6,132 bases of DNA from Promethearchaeota archaeon (GTDB taxonomy: Archaea; Asgardarchaeota; Lokiarchaeia; Sigynarchaeales; SOKP01): the NCBI GenBank assembly GCA_014730295.1, contig WJIN01000121.1, positions 1 through 6,132 on the forward strand, written 5' to 3'. The translations under genes were made by a program, and so were the position numbers. Below the pieces are notes generated by a model. That model was given only the letters and a program-made list of their open reading frames with translations, searched no databases and was not told the DNA's origin. Shown one piece after another: positions 1 through 5,895 of the stretch (positions are counted from its first letter, which is position 1; each line of letters opens with the position of its first letter).

Positions 1-427
1 ATATAGTATAACAAAAAACCAATGCTGAAGAATAGTAAGGGAAGAGTATTAATAACTGCAATAATAAACCTAATCTTCAATATTGCTAAAAAAACTTCAT
101 ATACAACTTGTAATGCAATATAAGTACTTAAAAGATCCAATAGCTTGGAAGGGATAATAATTAAGAAAAAAGACCAATAAGAAAGGGTAGATCAGAGACA
201 TAATAATGTTTTTGGTTAAGCCAAGAATTCATTAAATATATTCCACATAACGATACAATAAGTATCTTAAAAATAGTAAGTATAGTAATTATGAGACTAT
301 CTTGGCTAAGATATTTAAAATTTATGATGATTATATCTCTAAAATGCATATAAAGGATAAATATACCACCAAATATCACCAAAAATGGTATTATCAGTTG
401 AATTATAGTATATGTTTTACTTTTCAT
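1..427 (-). pseudogene. Frameshifted, edge-truncated copy of the 272-residue polytopic membrane protein family
   Basis: The ATG at 427-425 opens a hydrophobic reading frame of 88 codons that stops at 163-161. The protein aligns colinearly with the product of 3123-3941: both have a Trp-x-x-Gln motif followed by SDLPFL. After residue 87 the homology continues in the other frame, which stays open for 55 codons from about 167 to the left edge. That part contains KLLDLL, KIRF and VIN-x-x-P, matching the intact copies at the same residue numbers (Lys95, Asp98, Arg120). The switch lies in a run of six A (166-171; six T on the coding strand), where one extra base restores the gene. About 142 of roughly 272 residues are visible. 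A glutamate conserved in the intact copies is Gly here (SIGF against SIEM), and RKWFKQE has become NSWLNQK, so the copy has diverged. It is probably a decaying paralogue; a sequencing indel or slippage at the homopolymer are alternatives. Function unknown. Confidence 0.8.
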
Positions 428-710
428 ATCAAAAACCCATATTTCCTTAGAAAATAGTTTTAACTAAAATATTAAAACCCAACTTTTTTATGAGATTTAC
501 CCAAGAAGTCTAATCTTTTCTATATAAAACTTAAAAGCCGAATATGTATTAAAAATTCTATTTAAAATGAATTGAGTCTTAATACCTGCTCAAATGGTAT
601 AGTACTAAAAAAAAAAATGGAATTAGTGGACTTTAAAGGATTAATTATATAAAATCAATACGGGTTTGAAGGATTTCCCAACATAATTTATAATTTATCT
701 AAATGAATAT
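428..710. other. Intergenic region between divergent membrane protein genes
   Basis: The 283-base spacer separates the minus-strand broken copy from the plus-strand intact copy, so both promoters should lie here. It is A+T-rich and holds no convincing reading frame. Two TATA-like stretches stand out: TATATAAA at 521-528 and TTATATAAAA at 645-654. The first is near-symmetric and far from both starts, so its direction cannot be assigned. No RNA gene or long repeat was seen. Confidence 0.5.
645..654 (+). promoter_or_regulatory. Candidate archaeal TATA box for the membrane protein gene at 711
   Basis: TTATATAAAA lies 57-66 bases upstream of the ATG at 711 and is preceded by purine-rich sequence (AAAGGA at 635-640), as a TFB-recognition element would be. 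Start of transcription about 25 bases downstream would leave a leader of roughly 30-35 bases. The background is so A+T-rich that chance matches are common, so this is a candidate only. Confidence 0.35.
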
Positions 711-1529
711 ATGACATTATATAAATCTCAAGCAAGAAAAGGATTAATATTTTTATCAATTTTAATTATTGCTATTTATAGTTTTCTATTCTTTATTAAT
801 TGGAATAATTTTTCAGCAGGTTTTTCAAAAGAATCGGGATTATACATTTTATCAATTATTCTGGCTCTAAGAATTTTTATCTTCGCAATACTAAGCCTTA
901 ACTTGTTTTTGAGATGGTTTAAGCAAGAATCAATCTATTTGACTGATGCATATTTTTTATTTGCCTTATTTTTTACAATCTTAACTTTCGGAAAAATTTT
1001 TGACCTTTTTTATTTTCTAGCTTATGCGAGTGAAAGATTTGTATTTCTAGAATTAATCCTACTCCAAATCAGATATATAATTATTTTATTAAATGCTATT
1101 CCATTGTTATACTTAGGTTTAGAAACAATAATAAGTTTCATTAATTCATATTGGATAGAAATCAGTCGGAAACAATTTAACTTATTACGATTAATAATAA
1201 TTCTATTTTTCTTCTCAATTCTTTCCTCTATTATCATCTTTGCCCAATCAATAGAAATTTTAAGAAATATATATCCTATAATAGTTTTGATAACATTGTT
1301 GGGTATTATTATGCTATTTATATTTATGTATAAGAATAAAAGATTGTCACAGGCAAATGGACTAATTATAGGGATTGGCTTTATCTTGTACGTTTGTACT
1401 AGTATTGTTAGGTTCTTTCTCAATACTTTAGCTGAATCATTCTATCTGATAATTGCCGAGGTTCTTGATATGGTTGTTTATCTCGTTATCTTTTATGGAT
1501 TTATAACTAAACCTAATTATGCTAAATAG
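711..1529 (+). CDS. Uncharacterised polytopic membrane protein, 272 aa (paralogue of 3123-3941)
   Basis: An integral membrane protein of unknown function. About seven or eight hydrophobic helices can be seen, at roughly residues 11-31, 44-67, 81-104, 112-145, 158-180, 187-208, 217-238 and 244-266; the 112-145 stretch may be one long or two short helices. No soluble domain or signal peptide is evident. It has exactly the same length as the product of 3123-3941 and is colinear with it. Shared residues include Trp69-Phe-Lys-Gln-Glu, Asp79, Lys95-x-x-Asp98, Ile120-Arg121, Asn128, Pro131, Glu138, Tyr188-Pro189, Lys210-Arg-Leu-Ser, Ser231-Ile-x-Arg234, Glu250 and Asp253. Several of these are charged residues inside predicted helices, which suggests a transport, channel, sensor or enzyme role instead of simple anchoring. 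I do not recognise a named family. An ATG at 703 is out of frame, so 711 is the start; no strong Shine-Dalgarno precedes it. The gene is monocistronic by layout. Confidence 0.85.
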   Translation: MTLYKSQARKGLIFLSILIIAIYSFLFFINWNNFSAGFSKESGLYILSIILALRIFIFAILSLNLFLRWFKQESIYLTDAYFLFALFFTILTFGKIFDLFYFLAYASERFVFLELILLQIRYIIILLNAIPLLYLGLETIISFINSYWIEISRKQFNLLRLIIILFFFSILSSIIIFAQSIEILRNIYPIIVLITLLGIIMLFIFMYKNKRLSQANGLIIGIGFILYVCTSIVRFFLNTLAESFYLIIAEVLDMVVYLVIFYGFITKPNYAK

Positions 1530-1541
1530 ATTTCCTTTTTT
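1530..1541 (+). terminator. T-rich tract after the 711-1529 membrane protein gene
   Basis: Directly after the TAG stop, the plus strand runs ATTTCCTTTTTTAA with no stem-loop. Archaeal termination often needs only an oligo-T tract, so this is a plausible termination point. Similar T runs are frequent in this background. Confidence 0.3.
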
Positions 1542-1835
1542 AATACTATTCAATTTTTAATTTGGTGTTTGAGAAAATATGGAATATTTTTGATTATTTT
1601 AAATGCAAATTGAATATTTTTAAATTATTCATAGCTAAAAATTTTTTTTACTTTTTTAAAAATGTAGAAACATTTATAAAGTGATTAAAGATTCTAGAAC
1701 CTTGTTTTCACGATCTAAAAATTAGAAATAACTCTTTATACAGAATTTAAGTTTTGATTTTTTCTTTAAATATAGCTATACTATATTCGTCCTAAACTTC
1801 AAATATTAAGAAAAGAGTTTAAGGTTATATCGAAA
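1542..1835. other. Gene-free AT-rich stretch upstream of the GNAT gene at 1836
   Basis: No supported reading frame or RNA gene was seen. It contains an imperfect direct repeat with a 30-base period: GAATATTTTT at 1582-1591 and again at 1612-1621, each followed by an ATTATT-like sequence. There is a T-rich stretch around 1641-1657, a 10-base perfect palindrome TATAGCTATA at 1771-1780, and several TATA-like boxes (TTTATAAA at 1673-1680, TTTATA at 1735-1740, TTTAAATA at 1765-1772). Any of these could serve the downstream gene; the sequence does not decide which. Confidence 0.45.
1673..1680 (+). promoter_or_regulatory. Candidate TATA box TTTATAAA upstream of the GNAT gene at 1836
   Basis: TTTATAAA is the best match to an archaeal TATA box in this gap and has an A-rich upstream flank. 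It lies about 155 bases from the ATG, so its use would give a long leader of about 130 bases. Closer but weaker alternatives are at 1735-1740 and 1765-1772. Its sequence resembles the box upstream of the minus-strand gene that starts at 5227. Confidence 0.25.
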
Positions 1836-3089
1836 ATGGCATCAAAGGAACTTGTTATTGAAAGTAGAGTTGAAGATATAAATAAAGTCGTTTCTCATAT
1901 AAATAAAATCGAAGCTTTACCGAATAGCATTGAAAGTTTTTTAGACTTTTATAAAGAAAAACTCCCAAAAGATTTAAATAAAAGATATCGTCTACGAATA
2001 AGGATAAGAAATAATAAATCAAGCAAATACAATCCATATATTAGATTAGCTAATTCTGAGGACGCTCTTGAAATTGCAGAGATAATTCAAAATGATTATG
2101 ATGGCACTTACCCATATAAAGAAATGGAAGATGAATCTGAGATTCGCAGAATGATTGAAACGGGTAAATATAAGTTTATCTTATTTACAAGTGATTCAGG
2201 AGAAATTCTAGGCTCTACTTGCTTCGTTATCAATCTTAAAGAAAAAAAAGGCTACCTTCGAAGTCTTGTAGTTAAAAAGAAATGGATTGGAATTTTAGAT
2301 ACAAAAAAAGCGTATGTATCTGCTTGTTTGTTAATATGGAATAAATTTAGAAATGACATTTCATTATGGTGGGCAGAAACGCGAACAGCAGATGCAAAAA
2401 CTCAATATATAACCAGAGAATGTGGTTTAAAACCAATTGCTTGGCTTCCAAATAAGGATATATTTTATGATAAGATAGAATCAGATTTATTGATTATTAA
2501 TTATAATAATCAGAGAATAAAAAAATTTAGAGCAGTGGTATTACCAATTTTAATTCCAGAATGCCTTAATTGTTTTTTATATTCCGATTCTCAATATAAT
2601 TTGGGTGAATTTCATGTTATTAAACCAGATCTGGCTTTAAATCAGAAGAAAATTAAAGAGATATATAATAAATCGAATTTAATAATACATCAAAAACCAT
2701 TTGGATATCAGGAAGTAGGGTTTAATTTTAGGGATTCAAGTTCCTTTTTCAAATTTCTTTATACTCCTCGAGTTAAAAACATTGAAAAAGTTAAATATAA
2801 AATAAATAATCTGGAAGAATTATATGTTTTTATCATAAAAATGAGGGAATTTGCTATAAAATCAAAAATAAGATATATTGAAATATACACTTCTGCCTAT
2901 GATCCTTTTCATCAAGAAGTTCTCAATAAACTTGGATTCCATCCTAGAGGCTATATTCCAGCATGGGAATTAAATTTTTATACTATGAGATTTGATGATA
3001 AAATATTATTCAATTGGTATGATGAAAAATTAAATGATTTTGAATTAAGTGAGGATGCTAAGAATCTTTTAAACTATATTAAAATGTGA
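1836..3089 (+). CDS. Tandem GNAT-like acyltransferase, 417 aa
   Basis: Probably a cytosolic GNAT-superfamily protein that transfers an acyl group, usually acetyl from acetyl-CoA, to an amine; the substrate is unknown. Residues 1-65 are a charged N-terminal extension. A first GNAT-like unit spans about 67-225: strand and helix YIRLANSEDALEIAEI, the sheet around 113-131, then LRSLVVKKKWIG (141-152) where the CoA-binding loop should be, and RECGLKP (194-200) near its end. The usual Q/R-x-x-G-x-G/A loop is not clean (KKKWIGILD), so activity of this unit is uncertain. A second, shorter unit at about 320-385 ends in YDPFHQEVLNKLGFHPRGY, the typical C-terminal GNAT strand-helix-strand pattern with Leu-Gly-Phe. 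Two-unit architecture is known in GNAT enzymes such as mycothiol synthase; no closer relation is claimed. A weak AAGG lies 12 bases upstream of the ATG. Its end is 33 bases from the convergent gene at 3123-3941. Confidence 0.75.
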   Translation: MASKELVIESRVEDINKVVSHINKIEALPNSIESFLDFYKEKLPKDLNKRYRLRIRIRNNKSSKYNPYIRLANSEDALEIAEIIQNDYDGTYPYKEMEDESEIRRMIETGKYKFILFTSDSGEILGSTCFVINLKEKKGYLRSLVVKKKWIGILDTKKAYVSACLLIWNKFRNDISLWWAETRTADAKTQYITRECGLKPIAWLPNKDIFYDKIESDLLIINYNNQRIKKFRAVVLPILIPECLNCFLYSDSQYNLGEFHVIKPDLALNQKKIKEIYNKSNLIIHQKPFGYQEVGFNFRDSSSFFKFLYTPRVKNIEKVKYKINNLEELYVFIIKMREFAIKSKIRYIEIYTSAYDPFHQEVLNKLGFHPRGYIPAWELNFYTMRFDDKILFNWYDEKLNDFELSEDAKNLLNYIKM

Positions 3090-3122
3090 AAAAAATATAA
3101 GATTTAGAAAATAAATTTGTCC
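3090..3122. other. 33-base convergent spacer
   Basis: The GNAT gene (plus) and the membrane protein gene (minus) converge with only 33 bases between their stop codons. The spacer is nearly pure A/T and has no stem-loop. Transcripts from both sides probably overlap at their 3' ends. Confidence 0.5.
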
Positions 3123-3941
3123 TTAGTATCTTGCTTTTTTAATTAAACCAATATAGATCACTATAAATGATATTATCTCAAAAATTTCAGAAAGTATCGA
3201 GTTTATGATTGGATCCAAGAAATTTGTTCCAAAAGCCCTGAAAATTGATGTTATTAAGAAAATGATAAAACCCCAAGCTACAATCAATGGATTGATTTCA
3301 GATAATCGCTTACTTCTATATGCAAATAAAAACATCCAGATAATGATAATTAGCGAGCTCATCGAGATTAATGGATATATTATAATAATAATATCATAAG
3401 ATGGAGCAATTAAAAGAATTAGGGCTTCTGATATTGAAATAATTAAAAGTAGGATTAATTGTATTTTCTTAAATCTCTTTTTATCATTAAGTATCTGAAA
3501 TCTCTCATTCATAGATAAGTAAATCAAAATCATTTCAATACTAAGAAACAGCATTGGAATCAAATTGATAACTACTAATACAAATCTTATTTTTATTAAC
3601 AATAATAATAAACTGGGAGATATCTGGAAGTTTAGATAATAATACAATAAATCTAAGAGTTTAGCGAATATTAGAATTGAAAAAAATGTACCAGTTAAAA
3701 AAGGTAAATCAGATAAGTATTGATCCTCTTGTTTAAACCATTTCCGTAGCATATAGATTCCAATTGAAGATACAACAATAATTTTTATTATTATAGATAT
3801 TGTTAATAGGTAAGCTTCCTCAAAATTCTGAAATGTAATGATAATCTGTTTATAGTAATAAAGGAAAAGCACCGAAAATATAAAAATTCCTATTAAAAAT
3901 AGAAAAATTATACCTAGTTTATATTTAGTTATTTTTTTCAT
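3123..3941 (-). CDS. Uncharacterised polytopic membrane protein, 272 aa (paralogue of 711-1529)
   Basis: An integral membrane protein of unknown function, the same length as the product of 711-1529 and colinear with it. Predicted helices lie at about residues 9-30, 44-66, 79-104, 110-143, 159-180, 184-208, 217-237 and 245-267. The loop between the second and third helices carries RKWFKQE (66-72) and LSDLPFL (76-82). The third helix has Lys94-x-x-Asp97. Then come KIRF (117-120), Asn126-x-x-Pro129 and Glu136. Tyr189-Pro190, RSKRLS (209-214), Ser232-Ile-x-Arg235, Glu252 and Glu255 follow. It is closer to the broken copy at 1-427 than the 711-1529 protein is, sharing SDLPFL, KLLDLL and KIRF. Positively charged residues at the N-terminus (MKKITKYK) and C-terminus (KKARY) suggest that these ends face the cytoplasm, although an odd helix count would put them on opposite sides. 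It lies downstream of the minus-strand GNAT gene with a 107-base gap, so it may be co-transcribed or have its own promoter. Confidence 0.85.
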   Translation of the reverse strand: MKKITKYKLGIIFLFLIGIFIFSVLFLYYYKQIIITFQNFEEAYLLTISIIIKIIVVSSIGIYMLRKWFKQEDQYLSDLPFLTGTFFSILIFAKLLDLLYYYLNFQISPSLLLLLIKIRFVLVVINLIPMLFLSIEMILIYLSMNERFQILNDKKRFKKIQLILLLIISISEALILLIAPSYDIIIIIYPLISMSSLIIIIWMFLFAYRSKRLSEINPLIVAWGFIIFLITSIFRAFGTNFLDPIINSILSEIFEIISFIVIYIGLIKKARY

Positions 3942-4048
3942 TTTAAATTTCCATAATTTTATATCTATAGTGATTTTTTGAATCTAAATTTAAAAACTTG
4001 CTGTTTTTCATCTCAATAATTTAACTAATAACGTTATTAAAAATTAAA
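3942..4048 (-). other. Spacer between two co-directional minus-strand genes, with a perfect palindrome
   Basis: This 107-base gap lies between the stop of the 392-aa GNAT gene and the ATG of the membrane protein gene. It contains the 14-base perfect palindrome at 4026-4039 and short T runs on the coding strand. A TATA-like TTTTTAAAT at about 3987-3996 (minus strand) is placed about right for a short leader. A separate promoter for the membrane protein is therefore possible. Confidence 0.35.
4026..4039. repeat. 14-base perfect palindrome TAATAACGTTATTA
   Basis: The two 7-base arms are perfectly complementary with no spacer. It starts 10 bases beyond the stop codon of the 4049-5227 gene and lies about 85 bases upstream of the 3941 start. 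With no loop it is a poor RNA hairpin, so a binding site for a dimeric regulator is the likelier reading, if it is functional. The A+T background makes chance palindromes fairly common, though the central ACGT is less expected. Confidence 0.35.
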
Positions 4049-5227
4049 TTAATTTTTGAAAAAATTATCTTTTTGTAGCACGACATGTTTTCTGACAGGT
4101 TTACAATGAGGAAACATCACTTCAACAGCATGTTCATTATTTGCCCAAAGTTGAGTTCCCTCAATATAATTTATTCCTACTAATTTTAAAGCAACCCTTC
4201 CTATATTTTGCCCAAGAGAGAAAATACCCTTTCCGACAAACTCTGGATGAATCATAACTGTATCTCCATTTGCTTCCGTTATATCTTCTTCTTTCCAGTG
4301 CTGAAATATATTTGGTAGTAGAAATCCTGCTCCTACTAATATATGAGTTTCCTTTGTAAAAATTAATGTAACCCAAGGGAGATTTTTTGAAAAGTCTTGA
4401 TTTTGTAAGAGTTTTAAAAATGCGGAGTTATTGCTTAGTTTAGATATCACTATTTCATTAATTTTATCGATATTGTGATTATATAATTTTTGTGTTTGTT
4501 CAAATAATGATATCATCTCATCTAATCGTTCACTCCCTCCTGTTGCATCAGCCATTATTGCATTAAAAGAACTATTTGCTAACTTTAAGATTTCGCTTTT
4601 AAAACTCTTTAACTCATTTATTGTTGGAAATTTCACTAGAAGTCTTTTAGGAATGGTTCTTCCTTTTTTCCAATAATCTGATAGTACTTCAACCGACCAA
4701 TAGTGAGATTCTAATTTATATCCCAACTGCTTCAAAAATGCTACTTCTCTGAGATTAGTATTGTTATAAGAAACTCCCGTTAACATACATCGCTCAAATC
4801 CGTCAATTTGATATCCGATCCCCCCAACTAACTTGGGATAATTGATTGGACCTCTCAATCTACGAATTTTATTTTCTTTCATAAATTTTTCGCAAGAATT
4901 CATTAAAACCTCACAAGAATCAATATCCAAACAAGATAACCATCCAAAACTGCCACATTTTCTGCCATAACTTCTATAATCAGGATGGATTTGAGCTATA
5001 ACTATGCCTGTTATCTCATTCGATTTTTGAGTTATGAAAATTTTTAAAGGATATGTTTCTTCTCTAAGATTTGTATTAAGATATTTTATGATCTCTTCAA
5101 TTATTCTCGGTTTTAAAATATCTTCAGGGATATATAACAATTTATTAAATGCATGTTCAATTTGAGTCAGATCTTTACTTTCAATTACTTTATTGTTTTT
5201 ATTTATATCTAAAGCTATTTCTACCAT
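4049..5227 (-). CDS. GNAT-superfamily protein with YghO-like N-terminal half, 392 aa
   Basis: A soluble protein that probably binds acyl-CoA; its substrate is unknown. Residues 60-180 match the pattern of the YghO-type family of GNAT-related proteins: KIFITQKSNEITGIVIA (62-78), a Gly-Phe-Gly-Trp-rich turn with Asp101-x-Asp, a helix, IRRLRGPINYP (121-131), then IDGFERC (141-147) and the final LKQLGYKLES (165-174). A second GNAT-like unit covers about 285-385. It has WVTLIF and LVGAGFLL strands, MIHPEFVGKGIFSLG (325-339) resembling the CoA-binding loop with Gly-Lys-Gly, and TQLWANNEHAVEVMF (358-372) as the last helix region. The C-terminal unit therefore has the better preserved CoA loop, while the N-terminal one carries the family signature. 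The ATG at 5227 is the only good start and has no strong Shine-Dalgarno. It heads a possible two-gene minus-strand unit with 3123-3941. Family placement comes from recalled motif patterns, not from a search. Confidence 0.75.
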   Translation of the reverse strand: MVEIALDINKNNKVIESKDLTQIEHAFNKLLYIPEDILKPRIIEEIIKYLNTNLREETYPLKIFITQKSNEITGIVIAQIHPDYRSYGRKCGSFGWLSCLDIDSCEVLMNSCEKFMKENKIRRLRGPINYPKLVGGIGYQIDGFERCMLTGVSYNNTNLREVAFLKQLGYKLESHYWSVEVLSDYWKKGRTIPKRLLVKFPTINELKSFKSEILKLANSSFNAIMADATGGSERLDEMISLFEQTQKLYNHNIDKINEIVISKLSNNSAFLKLLQNQDFSKNLPWVTLIFTKETHILVGAGFLLPNIFQHWKEEDITEANGDTVMIHPEFVGKGIFSLGQNIGRVALKLVGINYIEGTQLWANNEHAVEVMFPHCKPVRKHVVLQKDNFFKN

Positions 5228-5414
5228 TATATTCTACTTTTTTTGTTATTTGTGTATAATATAGCTTTATCATTTATAAAGAAAAAAACGAAAATAAATC
5301 TTAAAAAAAATCTTTTGGTCATTTTTTCTAATTTGAATAAGTTTTGTTTTTCAAGATTTTGGGTAGTTACAAATTCGAGTGATTGTGTTTAGATCTTTCC
5401 GAGACACCAACACA
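5228..5414. other. Intergenic region between the minus-strand GNAT gene and the transposase remnant
   Basis: No reading frame is supported here. The part near 5227 is A/T-rich and holds the promoter candidate; from about 5350 the sequence becomes less A/T-rich towards the transposase scar. A short inverted repeat, TGTGTT at 5384-5389 and AACACA at 5409-5414, flanks the 3' end of the remnant. It is too short to call an insertion-sequence terminus. Confidence 0.4.
5273..5280 (-). promoter_or_regulatory. Candidate TATA box for the gene starting at 5227
   Basis: On the minus strand TTTATAAA lies 46-53 bases upstream of the ATG. Initiation about 25 bases downstream would give a leader near 20-25 bases, which fits archaeal genes. 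A second A/T-rich element (AGCTATATTATA) follows closely and could be part of the initiator region. Confidence 0.4.
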
Positions 5415-5801
5415 TTAAATTATCTTGAAATACATGTTCCAAATGGCGATATAATTCTCCGCCCACTTCTCTACCTTGAGGAAACATTGTTTAAAATACA
5501 TACCATAGCCTGTTAACTTGTGGGGATGGGGAGATCTCGCGATAATTGTACGAAACTTTTTATATTTTACCCATAATTGTTAAATATAACCGGAGAATTT
5601 CCGAAAGTTATGTTGGAATACTCGATAGTCAAGAACACGTTGAGCTCCCCGTGGTGTCATCATATTACGCTTAAAAGAGGGATAATAGGTATAGACTTTA
5701 TGCTGCCCTTCCAGTTTATTATTTGTAACGTGTCCTTTTGGTATTAAAAATGAAGCAAATATTAGATTTGCAAAAAATAAAACTATGGGAGCAAGAACCA
5801 A
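5415..5801 (-). pseudogene. Decayed C-terminal fragment of a DDE-type transposase
   Basis: Reading from TTG at 5801, the frame carries GHVTNNKLEGQ, then RGAQRVLDYRVFQHNFRKF. A TNN-x-x-E-G motif followed by Arg-Gly-Ala and an aromatic His-Asn-Phe-Arg segment is typical of the last catalytic Glu region of DDE transposases. An in-frame TAA at 5582-5580 interrupts it, and the same frame then stays open for 54 more codons (including KVEKWAENYIAIWNMYF) to a second stop at 5417-5415. An in-frame TGA lies just upstream of the TTG, and nothing transposase-like was seen beyond 5801, so the N-terminal catalytic half is missing. The patch is clearly more GC-rich than its surroundings (for example GGGGATGGGGAGATCTCGCG at 5522-5541), which fits foreign origin. 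The insertion-sequence family cannot be named and terminal repeats were not identified. The continuation past the stop could instead be ordinary downstream sequence. Confidence 0.55.
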
Positions 5802-5880
5802 ACGTCATATAATCTTAGAAAAAATGATATAGTAAATTTATTTAATACAAAAAATTAACAATATAAAATAATCTGTATAA
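5802..5880 (+). promoter_or_regulatory. Presumed promoter region of the ThiF-like gene
   Basis: These 79 A/T-rich bases separate the transposase scar from the Shine-Dalgarno. TATA-like stretches are TTTATTTAAT at about 5838-5847 and AATATAAAAT at about 5860-5869. The first would give a leader of about 25-30 bases to the GGAGG-preceded start. Assignment is tentative. Confidence 0.3.
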
Positions 5881-5881
5881 A

Positions 5882-5886
5882 GGAGG
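5882..5886 (+). promoter_or_regulatory. Strong Shine-Dalgarno GGAGG upstream of the ThiF-like gene
   Basis: AAAGGAGGAG surrounds GGAGG and is the only strong Shine-Dalgarno sequence that marks a start in the window. It sits right after an in-frame TAA (5878-5880). It therefore places translation initiation near 5894-5897, where the ThiF-like frame has ATC instead of a normal start. Confidence 0.6.
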
Positions 5887-5895
5887 AGAAAGTTT

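Noticed and set aside
521..528. TATATAAA as a firm promoter for the gene at 711
   Set aside because: It lies about 185 bases upstream and reads similarly on both strands, so neither its direction nor its target can be assigned; the box at 645-654 is better placed.
1022..1423. A 133-codon open frame on the minus strand
   Set aside because: It lies antisense inside the intact membrane protein gene at 711-1529. Its composition mirrors that gene and no motif was seen.
1855..2037. A 60-codon minus-strand frame
   Set aside because: It is antisense to the N-terminal part of the double GNAT gene, with no recognisable features.
3205..3399. A 64-codon plus-strand frame
   Set aside because: It is antisense to the conserved membrane protein gene at 3123-3941 and has no independent support.
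4161..4376. A 71-codon minus-strand frame overlapping the 392-aa GNAT gene
   Set aside because: It is an alternative frame of a gene with clear family motifs; its Ser/Tyr/Arg-rich product looks like a frame shadow.
5384..5414. TGTGTT/AACACA inverted repeat as an insertion-sequence terminus
   Set aside because: Only six base pairs match and no partner copy was found near the other end of the transposase remnant.
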